Positions 26,616 to 35,554 of a stretch of DNA of 64,000 nucleotides are shown here, one piece after another. This DNA comes from Pseudomaricurvus sp050633365 (lineage in GTDB: Bacteria; Pseudomonadota; Gammaproteobacteria; Pseudomonadales; Cellvibrionaceae), in the NCBI GenBank assembly GCA_050633365.1, contig JBOEGJ010000033.1, positions 1 to 64,000 on the forward strand. Direction: 5' to 3'. The notes under the pieces are model-generated. The model did not search any database. It was not told the origin of the DNA and worked only from the letters and a program-made list of their open reading frames with translations. Made by a program: the position numbers and the translations under genes. Numbering within the stretch: position 1 is the first letter of the stretch; each line of letters opens with the position of its first letter.

Positions 26616-26969
26616 AGTTAAATGCCTAACTTTCTCTGTCGTGCTCAATGAATAGCCAGTGTTGGCTGATCGATCATTCTGTGTCGAGGATGACCTAAGG
26701 GTATCTCTCTTGGAAAACGAGGCAGTAATGCCTTCGAAGGGCATAAAAGGAGCGAGTAAACCCCCAGTCTTATCTGACTCTTAGCAATGCCTGTTCTATT
26801 GGGCTAGAAAAATTCCAATAAAATGAGCCGCATTGGGCCCTGCCCCTTTGGTCTGAGGGATCTCTGTGGTTAAATACCTCTTTCCCAGTTTAGCTGGGTA
26901 GTTTAAACAAGCTCCGGTGAATAATCATTTAATAATGCTCCGGAGTCTTCGACTGAGTTGATTGACTAT
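26616..26969. other. Divergent rluD/bamD intergenic region
   Basis: About 350 bp with no supported gene. It holds a small hairpin, CCCAG (26884-26888) with CTGGG (26894-26898). Just before bamD, CTCCGG (26912-26917) pairs with CCGGAG (26940-26945), flanking two AATAAT copies. The latter could be a 5' leader structure of the bamD message. Confidence 0.45.
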
Positions 26970-27953
26970 ATGCGTGCCCGTCTTATTTTGATTGTTGCCA
27001 GTGCGATTTTACTGGCCGCCTGTTCTTCTCAAGAGGATCAAGGCCCGAAACACACCACTGAGAAAGACTTCTACGAAGCCGCTCAGAAACAGCTAAATTC
27101 TCGTCAATGGGAACTCGCCATTGATAACCTGCAAGCGCTGGAGGCCAATTTCCCCTTTGGCACCTACGCCGAGCAAGCTCAGCTTGAGCTGATCTACGCT
27201 TACTACCGCAACTTTGAGCACGAAGCCTCTACCGCGGCAGCCGATCGCTTCATTCGCCTGCACCCCCAGCACCGCGATGCCGATTACGCCTACTACATGA
27301 AGGGTCTCTCATCGTTCACCGAAGGCAGTGGCATGTTTGAGCGGTTTATTCCCACCGATCTCACCAGCCGTGATCCTGGCGCTGCTCGTCAATCATTCGC
27401 GCACTTTTCACAACTGTTGGCACGCTATCCCAGCAGCCAATACGCCGCCGATGCTCGCAAGCGAATGATCTACTTGCGTAACTTGCTGGCGCGCTACGAA
27501 ATACACGTGGCCAACTATTATTTGAAGCGCGGCGCTTATGTGGCGGCAGCCAATCGCGGGCGCTACGTAGTTGAGAACTTCCAGCAAACACCGGCAATAC
27601 CCGATGCGCTTGCAGTGATGGTACAAAGCTACCATTTACTGAAAATGGACGATCTCGGCGAGCATAGCTTAAAAACCTTACAAACCAACTACCCCAAACA
27701 CCCCGCTTTGGCAAAAGATGGCAGCTTTAACTATCAGCACAGCTCCCGCTTAGGCGATCGCTCTTGGGTTAGCTACGCATCTTTCGGACTCTTCGATAAA
27801 AAAGATCCCCCCGGCTTTGACAGCCGTAAGATCTACAACCCGGAATTCTCGGAAACGGCTCAAAGTATCGAACAAGCCGATGAATACGTTCAGCCTGAAG
27901 AACAAACCGAGCGCTCCTGGTTGAACCTCTTAACCTTTGGATTGTTTGGTTAA
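26970..27953 (+). CDS. bamD: Outer-membrane assembly lipoprotein BamD
   Basis: 327 residues. A lipoprotein signal ends in the lipobox LAAC with C18 as lipidation site. TPR repeats follow: KDFYEAAQKQLNSRQWELAI begins the first, and a YPSSQYAADAR segment marks a later one. BamD is an essential partner of BamA in folding outer-membrane proteins. E. coli BamD is 245 residues; here about 80 residues are added at the C-terminus, ending in a repeated hydrophobic phrase (ASFGLFDKK and LLTFGLFG). I start at ATG 26970; an in-frame TTG lies four codons upstream. Confidence 0.96.
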   Translation: MRARLILIVASAILLAACSSQEDQGPKHTTEKDFYEAAQKQLNSRQWELAIDNLQALEANFPFGTYAEQAQLELIYAYYRNFEHEASTAAADRFIRLHPQHRDADYAYYMKGLSSFTEGSGMFERFIPTDLTSRDPGAARQSFAHFSQLLARYPSSQYAADARKRMIYLRNLLARYEIHVANYYLKRGAYVAAANRGRYVVENFQQTPAIPDALAVMVQSYHLLKMDDLGEHSLKTLQTNYPKHPALAKDGSFNYQHSSRLGDRSWVSYASFGLFDKKDPPGFDSRKIYNPEFSETAQSIEQADEYVQPEEQTERSWLNLLTFGLFG

Positions 27954-27973
27954 GAGCACTTTAGCCCGAACAC

Positions 27974-28013
27974 AAAAAAGCCCTCGCCATAGTGTTATGA
28001 CGAGGGCTTTTTT
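27974..28013. terminator. Bidirectional terminator between bamD and nadE
   Basis: AAAAAAGCCCTCG (27974-27986) pairs perfectly with CGAGGGCTTTTTT (28001-28013). A-run and T-run on either side allow it to end both bamD (plus) and nadE (minus). Confidence 0.93.
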
Positions 28014-28087
28014 ATGCCGACGGGACAAGAAAATCTAGCCATCTGTGCCCACTAGACTTCCCTCCCGAAACGCCAATTCCGCAGCTT

Positions 28088-29716
28088 CTAATCTCCCAAC
28101 TTCCAGCCATTGGTGATTGGATAGCGGCGATCGCGACCAAATCCTCGCTCGGTAATCCGAGGCCCGATCGGCGATTGTCGACGCTTGTATTCGTTAATAT
28201 CCACCAATCTCAAGACTCTATGAACGATCTCCGCATCAAAGCCCTCTTCGATAATCGCAGTCGCGCTATAGTCTCGCTCTACGTAGAGTTCCAAAATACG
28301 ATCCAAGTCTTCGTAGGGCGGTAAGCTGTCTTCATCTTTCTGATCCGGCGCCAATTCCGCTGATGGCGGTCTCTCGATGACGCTCACCGGTATCACCTCT
28401 TCGATGGTGTTGCGGTAACGAGAAAGTTCGAACACCAGCACTTTAGGCACATCTTTTAAGACATCAAAGCCACCGGCCATATCACCGTATAAGGTCGAAT
28501 AACCAACAGCCATTTCACTCTTGTTGCCTGTGGTCAGCACCAAGAAACCTTTTTTATTGGAGATGGCCATCAGCAATACGCCGCGGCAACGGGCCTGAAG
28601 GTTTTCTTCGGTGGTATCGCGCTCCCTGCCAACGAACTCGCTCTCCAATGCCGCCATGAAAGTTTCGAACATCGGTTCGATGGAAATCGACTGATAGCGC
28701 ACCCCCAGTCGATTGGCTTCGTCTTCGGCATCGTTTTTACTCAAATCGGAAGTGTAGCGAAACGGCATCATCACCGCCTCGACCCGGTCTTTGCCCAGAG
28801 CGTCGACCGCAATTGCCAAGGTCAAAGCCGAGTCGATACCGCCGGACAAGCCTAGAACTACACCTTTGAAGCCGTTTTTATTGACGTAATCGCGGACTCC
28901 GACCACCAGCGCTTCATAGGTCCCGGCCAGAGACTCGGGCTCGGGCGTCACATCCCCTTGAACGATATCGCACTTACCATCGGCCACACTCACCTCAACG
29001 GGCATCAATAGCTCTTGGTAGCTCGGCGCTTGAATCTTTATCTCGCCAGCGGCGCTAACCGCCATAGAGGCCCCGTCGAAAACCAGCTCATCTTGTCCGC
29101 CCACTTGATTGACGTAAACAATGGGCATCTCCCCCTCGCGGCTTCGATCCGCCAGAAGCGTGCGACGCTCTTCAATTTTTCCTCGATGAAACGGCGAGGC
29201 GTTGAGATTAAGCATCAATTGGGCTCCGCCAATCTTAGCTTGGTGCATGGGATCGTGCTGCCAGATATCCTCACAAATCGTCAGCGCGACTTTGATGCCC
29301 CGCAAGCGCAAGACGCAAGCACTATCACCAGGCACAAAATAGCGTTTTTCATCAAATACACGGTAATTGGGCAGATGCTGCTTTGCGTATTCGCCGATAA
29401 TTTCGCCGCCGTCTATCACTCCGGCCATATTGAAGACACGCCCGGCAACCGCTCTGGGATAACCCAGTACCACGGCAGCCTGCAGTGAAGCCTCGCACAC
29501 CTGTGTCAAAGCTCTATTGATACGCAACTCGAGACTTTCGCGCAGCAGCAGATCCTCAGGGGGATAGCCTGTCAGCGTCAGCTCGGGAAAGACAACCACA
29601 TCGGCGTCGTGCTCTGCTTGCGCCTGTCGCACGGTCTCAATGACCAGCTCAGTATTCCCCTGAATATCCCCCACTAAAGGGTTTACCTGGGCCATGACAA
29701 TCTTTAGGGTTGGCAT
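28088..29716 (-). CDS. nadE: Glutamine-dependent NAD+ synthase
   Basis: 542 residues from the ATG at 29716, which has GGAG eight bases ahead; the frame opens 11 codons earlier. The N-terminal nitrilase-type glutaminase domain (1-270) includes VFPELTLTGYPPEDL and the catalytic Cys in TICEDIWQHD. The C-terminal synthetase domain has the ATP-binding GLSGGIDSALTLA. The enzyme amidates nicotinate adenine dinucleotide with ammonia channelled from glutamine. The gene is divergent from pilS, as in Pseudomonas relatives. Confidence 0.96.
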   Translation of the reverse strand: MPTLKIVMAQVNPLVGDIQGNTELVIETVRQAQAEHDADVVVFPELTLTGYPPEDLLLRESLELRINRALTQVCEASLQAAVVLGYPRAVAGRVFNMAGVIDGGEIIGEYAKQHLPNYRVFDEKRYFVPGDSACVLRLRGIKVALTICEDIWQHDPMHQAKIGGAQLMLNLNASPFHRGKIEERRTLLADRSREGEMPIVYVNQVGGQDELVFDGASMAVSAAGEIKIQAPSYQELLMPVEVSVADGKCDIVQGDVTPEPESLAGTYEALVVGVRDYVNKNGFKGVVLGLSGGIDSALTLAIAVDALGKDRVEAVMMPFRYTSDLSKNDAEDEANRLGVRYQSISIEPMFETFMAALESEFVGRERDTTEENLQARCRGVLLMAISNKKGFLVLTTGNKSEMAVGYSTLYGDMAGGFDVLKDVPKVLVFELSRYRNTIEEVIPVSVIERPPSAELAPDQKDEDSLPPYEDLDRILELYVERDYSATAIIEEGFDAEIVHRVLRLVDINEYKRRQSPIGPRITERGFGRDRRYPITNGWKLGD

Positions 29717-29817
29717 ATCTTTAACTCCGACGTGACTCTCGCAACTCATTGCCCATCACAGGGCCAATGAAAAAGAGCGCTATTTTCGGTCAATCCCGCA
29801 GATTAAGCAAAATAAAC

Positions 29818-31428
29818 ATGGCTTCAGCGAACATTGATATTAACTACCCTCTGTTGCGTATCTACGCCTACTACCGGTTGGCGCTAAGCAGTATTTTGCT
29901 GCTGATGTTTTCTTCAAACATGGCATCGAATATTTTAGGTAGTGATCACTCGTCGCTGTTCATTTATAGCTCAACCGCCTACACCGTTCTCAACCTGATC
30001 ACCCTGGCCACCCTGTGGCAGAGGCGTTTTGAACCCTCGCCTCAGCAAATTTTCACTCTACTTCTTATTGACTCACTTGCACTGATTATCTTTGTGCATG
30101 CCAGTGGCGGGCTGGGAAGCGGGCTGGGTTTCTTACTCTTAGTCACCGTTGCGGTGGCAGGAATTCTCCTTAACAAACAGCTGTGCAGCGCCCTCGCGGC
30201 TTTCACCACCTTGCTTCTGTTTACCGAGACGCTCTACAGCTCTGGCCCCAACGGCCCGGAAAGCCGTCATATTTTCACCTCGGGTGTCTTGGGAGCGCTC
30301 ATCTTTGCCTTTGCACTGGCGTTCAACTACCTCAGCAACAAGTTGAGAATGAGCGCTATTGAGGCTGCCAACCAAGCCGCTCACGCCGCTCACTTAGAGC
30401 GCTTAGCACAGCTGATTATCGAGCGTATGCAGACCGGTATTGTGGTCGCCAACCAAGCCGGTGAGGTCGAACTCATTAATCGCTCGGCAGAGAATTTGTT
30501 GAACTGGCCATCAGACAATGCAAGCCCTCGCTTAACCGACATCGACGAATTGGAGGAGCACGTACGACTCTGGCAGACCCACTCGCAATCCCGAGCTCCC
30601 AGTATCAAGCCCAAAAATTCACAGCACGAGGTTCGCCTACGTTTCGCCAACTTGGCCCCGCAAGAGCTTGAAGATGAACAAGGAGTTATCTCGGATACTC
30701 TTATTTTTGTCGAGGATACTCGCGGTCTACATCGTGAAGCGCAGCACCTCAAGCTTGCATCGCTTGGCCGCTTAACCGCCAGTATCGCCCATGAAATTCG
30801 CAATCCTTTGGGGGCCATTAGCCACGCAGGTCAGCTGCTGGCGGAATCCCCAGAGCTGAATAAAGCGGACAAGCGACTGACAGAAATCATCGAAACCAAC
30901 GCCGAACGCGTCAATCAAATTATCGAAAATGTACTGCAACTTTCTCGCCGCCGACCGACCCGCCCCGAGTCGATCGATATCCACGAATGGCTAATGCAAT
31001 ACATGCGCGACTACGCCGAAAATAACAGCGGTGAGCTCACCCTTTCGAACCCCAAGAGCGCCTCAAGCATTCAAACTCGAATTGATGCCAGTCACTTATC
31101 TCAAGTCGTCACCAACCTCACCGACAACGGCCTGCGCCACAGCCAACAAGCTATTGGCGAAGCTCGCCTTAGCTATGAAGTGGGTGTCGACGATCAAACC
31201 CAGCTGCCCTACCTCAAGGTCATCGATGAGGGCGAAGGCATCGCCGACGATAGCTTAACGCACATTTTTGAGCCCTTTTTTACCACCGAAGCGGCCGGCT
31301 CGGGGCTCGGTCTGTATCTCTCCAAGGAGCTCTGTGAGGCCAATCACGCCAATTTGAACTTTCAAAGAACCCACGACAATAAAAGCTGTTTTCGGATAGA
31401 CTTTGCCCACCCAGACCGAATGTTTTGA
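29818..31428 (+). CDS. pilS: Sensor histidine kinase PilS of the type IV pilus system
   Basis: 536 residues from ATG 29818; the frame is open to 29749, overlapping the upstream extension of nadE. Six membrane helices fill the first 190 residues. A PAS-like region (ERMQTGIVVANQAGEVELIN) precedes the H-box ASIAHEIRNPLGAI. The ATP-binding domain ends with GSGLGLYLSKEL. In Pseudomonas PilS senses pilin in the membrane and, through PilR, tunes pilA transcription. pilR starts ten bases after the stop. Confidence 0.93.
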   Translation: MASANIDINYPLLRIYAYYRLALSSILLLMFSSNMASNILGSDHSSLFIYSSTAYTVLNLITLATLWQRRFEPSPQQIFTLLLIDSLALIIFVHASGGLGSGLGFLLLVTVAVAGILLNKQLCSALAAFTTLLLFTETLYSSGPNGPESRHIFTSGVLGALIFAFALAFNYLSNKLRMSAIEAANQAAHAAHLERLAQLIIERMQTGIVVANQAGEVELINRSAENLLNWPSDNASPRLTDIDELEEHVRLWQTHSQSRAPSIKPKNSQHEVRLRFANLAPQELEDEQGVISDTLIFVEDTRGLHREAQHLKLASLGRLTASIAHEIRNPLGAISHAGQLLAESPELNKADKRLTEIIETNAERVNQIIENVLQLSRRRPTRPESIDIHEWLMQYMRDYAENNSGELTLSNPKSASSIQTRIDASHLSQVVTNLTDNGLRHSQQAIGEARLSYEVGVDDQTQLPYLKVIDEGEGIADDSLTHIFEPFFTTEAAGSGLGLYLSKELCEANHANLNFQRTHDNKSCFRIDFAHPDRMF

Positions 31429-31437
31429 TGACTTTTT

Positions 31438-32790
31438 ATGAGTAAAACAACCCGCGCCCTGATCATTGATGATGAACCCGATATTCGAGAGCTACTCGAC
31501 ATTACCTTGTCGCGCATGGGCCTCGATGTCGACTGCGCCGGCAATGTACAGCAAGCGATGCAACAACTGGAAGCTCATGACTATCAAGTCTGTTTAACCG
31601 ACTTGCGCCTGCCAGACGGCAACGGTATCGATATCGTCAAACACATTCAGATCAACCACTCATCACTGCCAGTGGCGGTCTTTACCGCTCACGGCAATAT
31701 GGATACCGCCATCTCGGCCATGAAAGCTGGCGCTTTCGATTTCATCTCAAAACCAGTGGAGCTGGAACACTTGCGCAGCCTGATCAATACCGCGCTGCGG
31801 CTGGCCAAGGAGCAAGACGCGTCCAATAGCAATAGCCCGCCTCTACTGGGTAGCACCAAGGCTATCGACAAGCTGCGCAAACAGATCATTAAAGTCTCCC
31901 GAAGCCAAGCACCGGTCTACATCAGCGGCGAATCCGGTACCGGTAAAGAGCTGGTCGCACGCGCCATCCACTACCAAGGTGGCCGAGCCGACGGCCCCTT
32001 TATTCCGGTAAACTGTGGCGCTATTCCCAAAGAATTGATGGAAAGCGAATTTTTTGGCCACACCAAAGGCAGCTTTACCGGCGCCACCAGCGATAAACAA
32101 GGTCTGTTTCAAGCCGCCAATGGAGGCACCTTGTTTCTCGATGAAGTGGCCGACTTACCGCTCGACATGCAAGTCAAATTACTGCGAGCAATTCAAGAAA
32201 AGGCGGTTCGCCCAATTGGCGCCGATCAAGAAATCGCTGTCGATATCCGCATCCTCAGCGCCACCCATAAAGACTTGGCTCAAGAGATCAGCAAAGAGCG
32301 CTTTCGCAACGATCTCTATTACCGAATCAACGTCATTCAAATTGACATACCTCCGCTGCGTGATCGTCAAGACGATATCGAGCAGCTCAGCCGCCACTTC
32401 TTGACTCAATTTGCCGATAGCTGGGGCAGCGAACCGGCCAAGCTATCGCGCGCAAGCCTAGAGGCTTTGCAGCAGTACCACTTCCCCGGGAACGTGCGAG
32501 AGCTCGAGAACATTCTCGAGCGCGCTTACACCCTCTGCGATGAAGACGTCATCGAGCTTGAAGACCTGCAATTACCGGCCGCATCAATATCAACATCCAC
32601 TAGCTCTTCCACGGTAAATCACGAGAGCGTAGACTCTCTCGATGATTATCTGGAAGAGATCGAAAAAGAAGTCATCAGTGCGACACTCGAAAAAACCAAG
32701 TGGAATCGAACCGCGGCCGCCAAGAAGCTGGGGGTTAGCTTTCGGTCTTTTCGGTATCGCTTGAAAAAGCTAGGGTTGGACGAAGTTTAG
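31438..32790 (+). CDS. pilR: NtrC-type response regulator PilR
   Basis: 450 residues. Receiver domain with D55 in CLTDLRLPDG. Sigma-54 activator AAA+ domain with GESGTGKE, a GSFTGA loop (Ser for the usual Ala) and GGTLFLDEV. A Fis-type HTH closes the protein (NRTAAAKKLGVSFRSFRYRL). PilR activates sigma-54 promoters such as that of pilA, which is not in this window. The GSFTGA change is known in some PilR-like activators and need not inactivate it. Confidence 0.95.
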   Translation: MSKTTRALIIDDEPDIRELLDITLSRMGLDVDCAGNVQQAMQQLEAHDYQVCLTDLRLPDGNGIDIVKHIQINHSSLPVAVFTAHGNMDTAISAMKAGAFDFISKPVELEHLRSLINTALRLAKEQDASNSNSPPLLGSTKAIDKLRKQIIKVSRSQAPVYISGESGTGKELVARAIHYQGGRADGPFIPVNCGAIPKELMESEFFGHTKGSFTGATSDKQGLFQAANGGTLFLDEVADLPLDMQVKLLRAIQEKAVRPIGADQEIAVDIRILSATHKDLAQEISKERFRNDLYYRINVIQIDIPPLRDRQDDIEQLSRHFLTQFADSWGSEPAKLSRASLEALQQYHFPGNVRELENILERAYTLCDEDVIELEDLQLPAASISTSTSSSTVNHESVDSLDDYLEEIEKEVISATLEKTKWNRTAAAKKLGVSFRSFRYRLKKLGLDEV

Positions 32791-32954
32791 CCCTCAAAAT
32801 GTGACGATTTAGACAAAATTGATCAAGCTCAAGCCTTAGAAACCCTTATTTGTACCGCTTATCCACTCCCTCAAGACACCTTTGCGCCGATCGGTAATGA
32901 TACGCTCACAGAAATCGACGGCATTTACCAACCTACCGGACGAATTAGCTCCTT

Positions 32955-33524
32955 ATGACTCATAGAGATAGCCAAGTAACACGATCAAGACATCACTTTG
33001 ACAGTGGTTTCACCCTGGTCGAGCTGTTAATTACCGTGGCGATTATATCGATCACTTTGGCCATGGCCGTGCCGAATTTTACTTCGCTGGTCAATTCGAA
33101 CGCGATTGCGTCACAGACGAACCACTTTTCTAGTGCAATCGGCGCCGCTCGCAGTGAAGCCATCACCCGGAACACCTCGGTCATTATGTGCAAGCGCAAT
33201 AATCTCAGCTGCTCTAACGGGGCTCAATGGGAAAGCGGCTGGATTATCTTTGCCGATAATGATGGCGATGACACCTTGGATAGCGGCGAAGAGTTACGCT
33301 ACATCGACGCCCTAAGAGACAATTACACACTGCGCCCCAGCGTCGCGACACTCAACTGGCTGCGATTTCAATCTGACGGCAAAGTAAGCAGCAATCTTAC
33401 AACCTTCAGCGGTGTCACCTTTCGCCTCTGCGGCCCCGATGCTGACAACGCGGAATCTAGAGCCATCAGCTTTAATGTCGTCGGCCAAGCCCGACTCGCA
33501 AAAGGGACCACATCATGCCCCTAA
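32955..33524 (+). CDS. fimU: Minor pilin of the FimU/GspH type
   Basis: 189 residues. Class III pilin signal GFTLVELL with Glu at position 5 of the mature protein, followed by a hydrophobic helix. The soluble part has the GspH/FimT pattern: two Cys near MCKRNNLSC, then GWIIFADNDGD. The C-terminus reads GQARLAKG and lacks the GRxR motif of DNA-binding FimT. Its place directly before pilV suggests FimU, part of the pilus-tip initiation complex. The stop overlaps pilV by ten bases. Confidence 0.85.
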   Translation: MTHRDSQVTRSRHHFDSGFTLVELLITVAIISITLAMAVPNFTSLVNSNAIASQTNHFSSAIGAARSEAITRNTSVIMCKRNNLSCSNGAQWESGWIIFADNDGDDTLDSGEELRYIDALRDNYTLRPSVATLNWLRFQSDGKVSSNLTTFSGVTFRLCGPDADNAESRAISFNVVGQARLAKGTTSCP

Positions 33525-33979
33525 ACTCTCATAGCTTTAAACGTCAGAGAAAATCTCAAGCGGGTATCGGCTTGATTGAAATCCTCATTTCGTTACTGGT
33601 TCTCTCAGTGGGATTACTCGGCCTAGCATCCATGCAAGCCAACGGCTTAAAACACAACCGCAATGCCTATTTTAGAACTCAGGCGACCATTCTTGCCTAT
33701 GATATTGCCGACCGCATGCGAGCAAACTCAACTCAGGCAGAAACAGGTGCCTACGTCGAAAGCTACGGCGCAGCGAGTGGCAGCGCCTGCTCTTCAAACT
33801 GCACACCGGCGCAAATTAGCGCTACAGACTTAATCCAATGGAAAGCCAATCTAGCCAATCAACTCCCCTCTGGCGACGGTAAGGTCGAAGATAACGGCTC
33901 CAATAATTTCGACATCACGATTAAATGGAGCGATGGCGATAACAACACGCCAGAACTAACGCTGGGAGTTCAACTATGA
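33515..33979 (+). CDS. pilV: Minor pilin PilV
   Basis: 154 residues. Prepilin leader ends in AGIGLIEILISLLVLSVGLL, with Glu at +5. PilV is a short minor pilin of the type IV pilus priming complex (FimU-PilV-PilW-PilX). The globular domain has a Cys pair (SACSSNC). It overlaps fimU and pilW at both ends, so the genes are tightly coupled. Confidence 0.9.
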   Translation: MPLNSHSFKRQRKSQAGIGLIEILISLLVLSVGLLGLASMQANGLKHNRNAYFRTQATILAYDIADRMRANSTQAETGAYVESYGAASGSACSSNCTPAQISATDLIQWKANLANQLPSGDGKVEDNGSNNFDITIKWSDGDNNTPELTLGVQL

Positions 33980-34980
33980 TGCGCAAAATATCACCGGCCT
34001 CTCAAGCGGGTTTGACCTTGGTAGAATTACTCATCGCGATGACTCTAGGCATCATCCTCACCTACGGCGTCACCGAGATTTACATCAACAGTAAACAAAC
34101 CTACCGCTCTCAAGATGGATTGGCGCGAATGCAAGAAAGCGCTCGCTTTGCCCTCGACTTTATCGCGCGGGATATCCGCAGCTCAGGTTACGTAGGTTGC
34201 AGTAATATCAAAACCATCACTCCATCCGTTGTCACAACCACCCCCTCCATTGCGGCTTACTCGCTCACCAATGTCTTAAACGGGCATCACAATCTAGGCT
34301 CGCAAAGCTGGACACCTTCACTGCCCACTGGCGTCAATTCGGTGGTAGACGATACCGATGTCATCACGGCAACGGGCGGTGGTCAGTGTTCGACGCCCCT
34401 CACGGCCGATATGGCGGCGGTGAGCGACGGGCTAAGCATGGCAACCGCTAACGAATGTGGCTTTTCCCAGAACGATGTTGCGATCGTCGCCAACTGCAGC
34501 AGCGCCGACATATTTCGAATCACCAATGCTCCTGGTAGCTCAGGGCAACTTAGCCACGCTGACTTAGCAGTTGCCTACACCACAAGCGCGGCCTCGGAAG
34601 TACTCACCTACAGTTCGAACACCTACTTCATTCGCAACGATGCAACCAGCGGACTTCCATCACTTTTTGTGTTAGACAATACGCAAAATGCCGGAGGCAG
34701 CAACCCCATTGCTCTGATCGAAGGGGTAGAGAATATGCAGATCCAATACGGCATTGATACCAACGCCGACAATGTTCCCGAGATCTACGCCAACGCCTCG
34801 GGAACCATTAACTGGTCTCAAGTGGTTAGCACAAGAATCACATTACTGATGAGAAGCATTGAAGAAACCAATGCTCCGTCTTATACCTTTACCGCAGGAG
34901 GCACCACCAAAACCTATGCGGCAGGCCCTATGCGCAAAGAGTTTGTGTCTACCGTTCAAATTCGTAATCGAGGTTTGTAA
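33976..34980 (+). CDS. pilW: Minor pilin PilW
   Basis: 334 residues, the largest minor pilin here, as usual for PilW. Leader and helix read GLTLVELLIAMTLGIILTYG. The segment MQESARFALDFIARDIRSSG is a PilW hallmark. It overlaps pilV by four bases and shares one base with the pilX start. Two adjacent ATGs (33976, 33979) are possible starts. Confidence 0.92.
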   Translation: MMRKISPASQAGLTLVELLIAMTLGIILTYGVTEIYINSKQTYRSQDGLARMQESARFALDFIARDIRSSGYVGCSNIKTITPSVVTTTPSIAAYSLTNVLNGHHNLGSQSWTPSLPTGVNSVVDDTDVITATGGGQCSTPLTADMAAVSDGLSMATANECGFSQNDVAIVANCSSADIFRITNAPGSSGQLSHADLAVAYTTSAASEVLTYSSNTYFIRNDATSGLPSLFVLDNTQNAGGSNPIALIEGVENMQIQYGIDTNADNVPEIYANASGTINWSQVVSTRITLLMRSIEETNAPSYTFTAGGTTKTYAAGPMRKEFVSTVQIRNRGL

Positions 34981-35501
34981 TGAACAGCATTCGACAACAA
35001 CAAGGTGTCGCTCTGATCATCAGCTTAGTGATTCTTTTGGTTCTCACCATTATCGGTGTACAGAGTATGAGTACCTCGGTATTGGAAGAGAGAATGGCAG
35101 GTAACTATCGCGATAAAAAAATGGCCTTTGAAGCCGCTGAGTCTGCACTAAAAGCCGCAGAAGCCTTTCTTAGCCTTCAGACCGCGCCACCGGTGGCAAA
35201 CTCAACCGCCACCAATGGCGTTTATAGTTTTGGCTCTGCCAATGTTCGCTCTTACTCGTTTTGGCAAGCCATTGCACACCAAAACTCAATGACGGGTTTA
35301 GCGGAAGGCCCAAAATACGTCATCGAAGAACGCGGTGAACTCTCCGGAGGTGGAGCGAATGCCTCCGCAGAAATTGGCGCCATATCGAAAGCCAGCGGTG
35401 GAGACACCACGATTTACGGATATCGTGTAACTGCCAGAGGTGTTGGAGGCAGCGCAAATGCCGTTGTACTGCTGCAATCTGATTACGAAAAAAGCTTCTA
35501 A
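34980..35501 (+). CDS. pilX: Minor pilin PilX
   Basis: 173 residues. It begins with QQGVALIISLVILLVLTIIG, where a Val-Ala pair replaces the usual Phe-Thr and no Glu is found at +5, a known PilX trait. MAGNYRDKKMAFEAAESALK is the conserved PilX segment. It belongs to the priming complex and links to PilY1, the next gene. Confidence 0.92.
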   Translation: MNSIRQQQGVALIISLVILLVLTIIGVQSMSTSVLEERMAGNYRDKKMAFEAAESALKAAEAFLSLQTAPPVANSTATNGVYSFGSANVRSYSFWQAIAHQNSMTGLAEGPKYVIEERGELSGGGANASAEIGAISKASGGDTTIYGYRVTARGVGGSANAVVLLQSDYEKSF

Positions 35502-35554
35502 TTTTTCATCGAATTTTATCAATGCGTAATACATACGCAGACAGGAGACGCACC

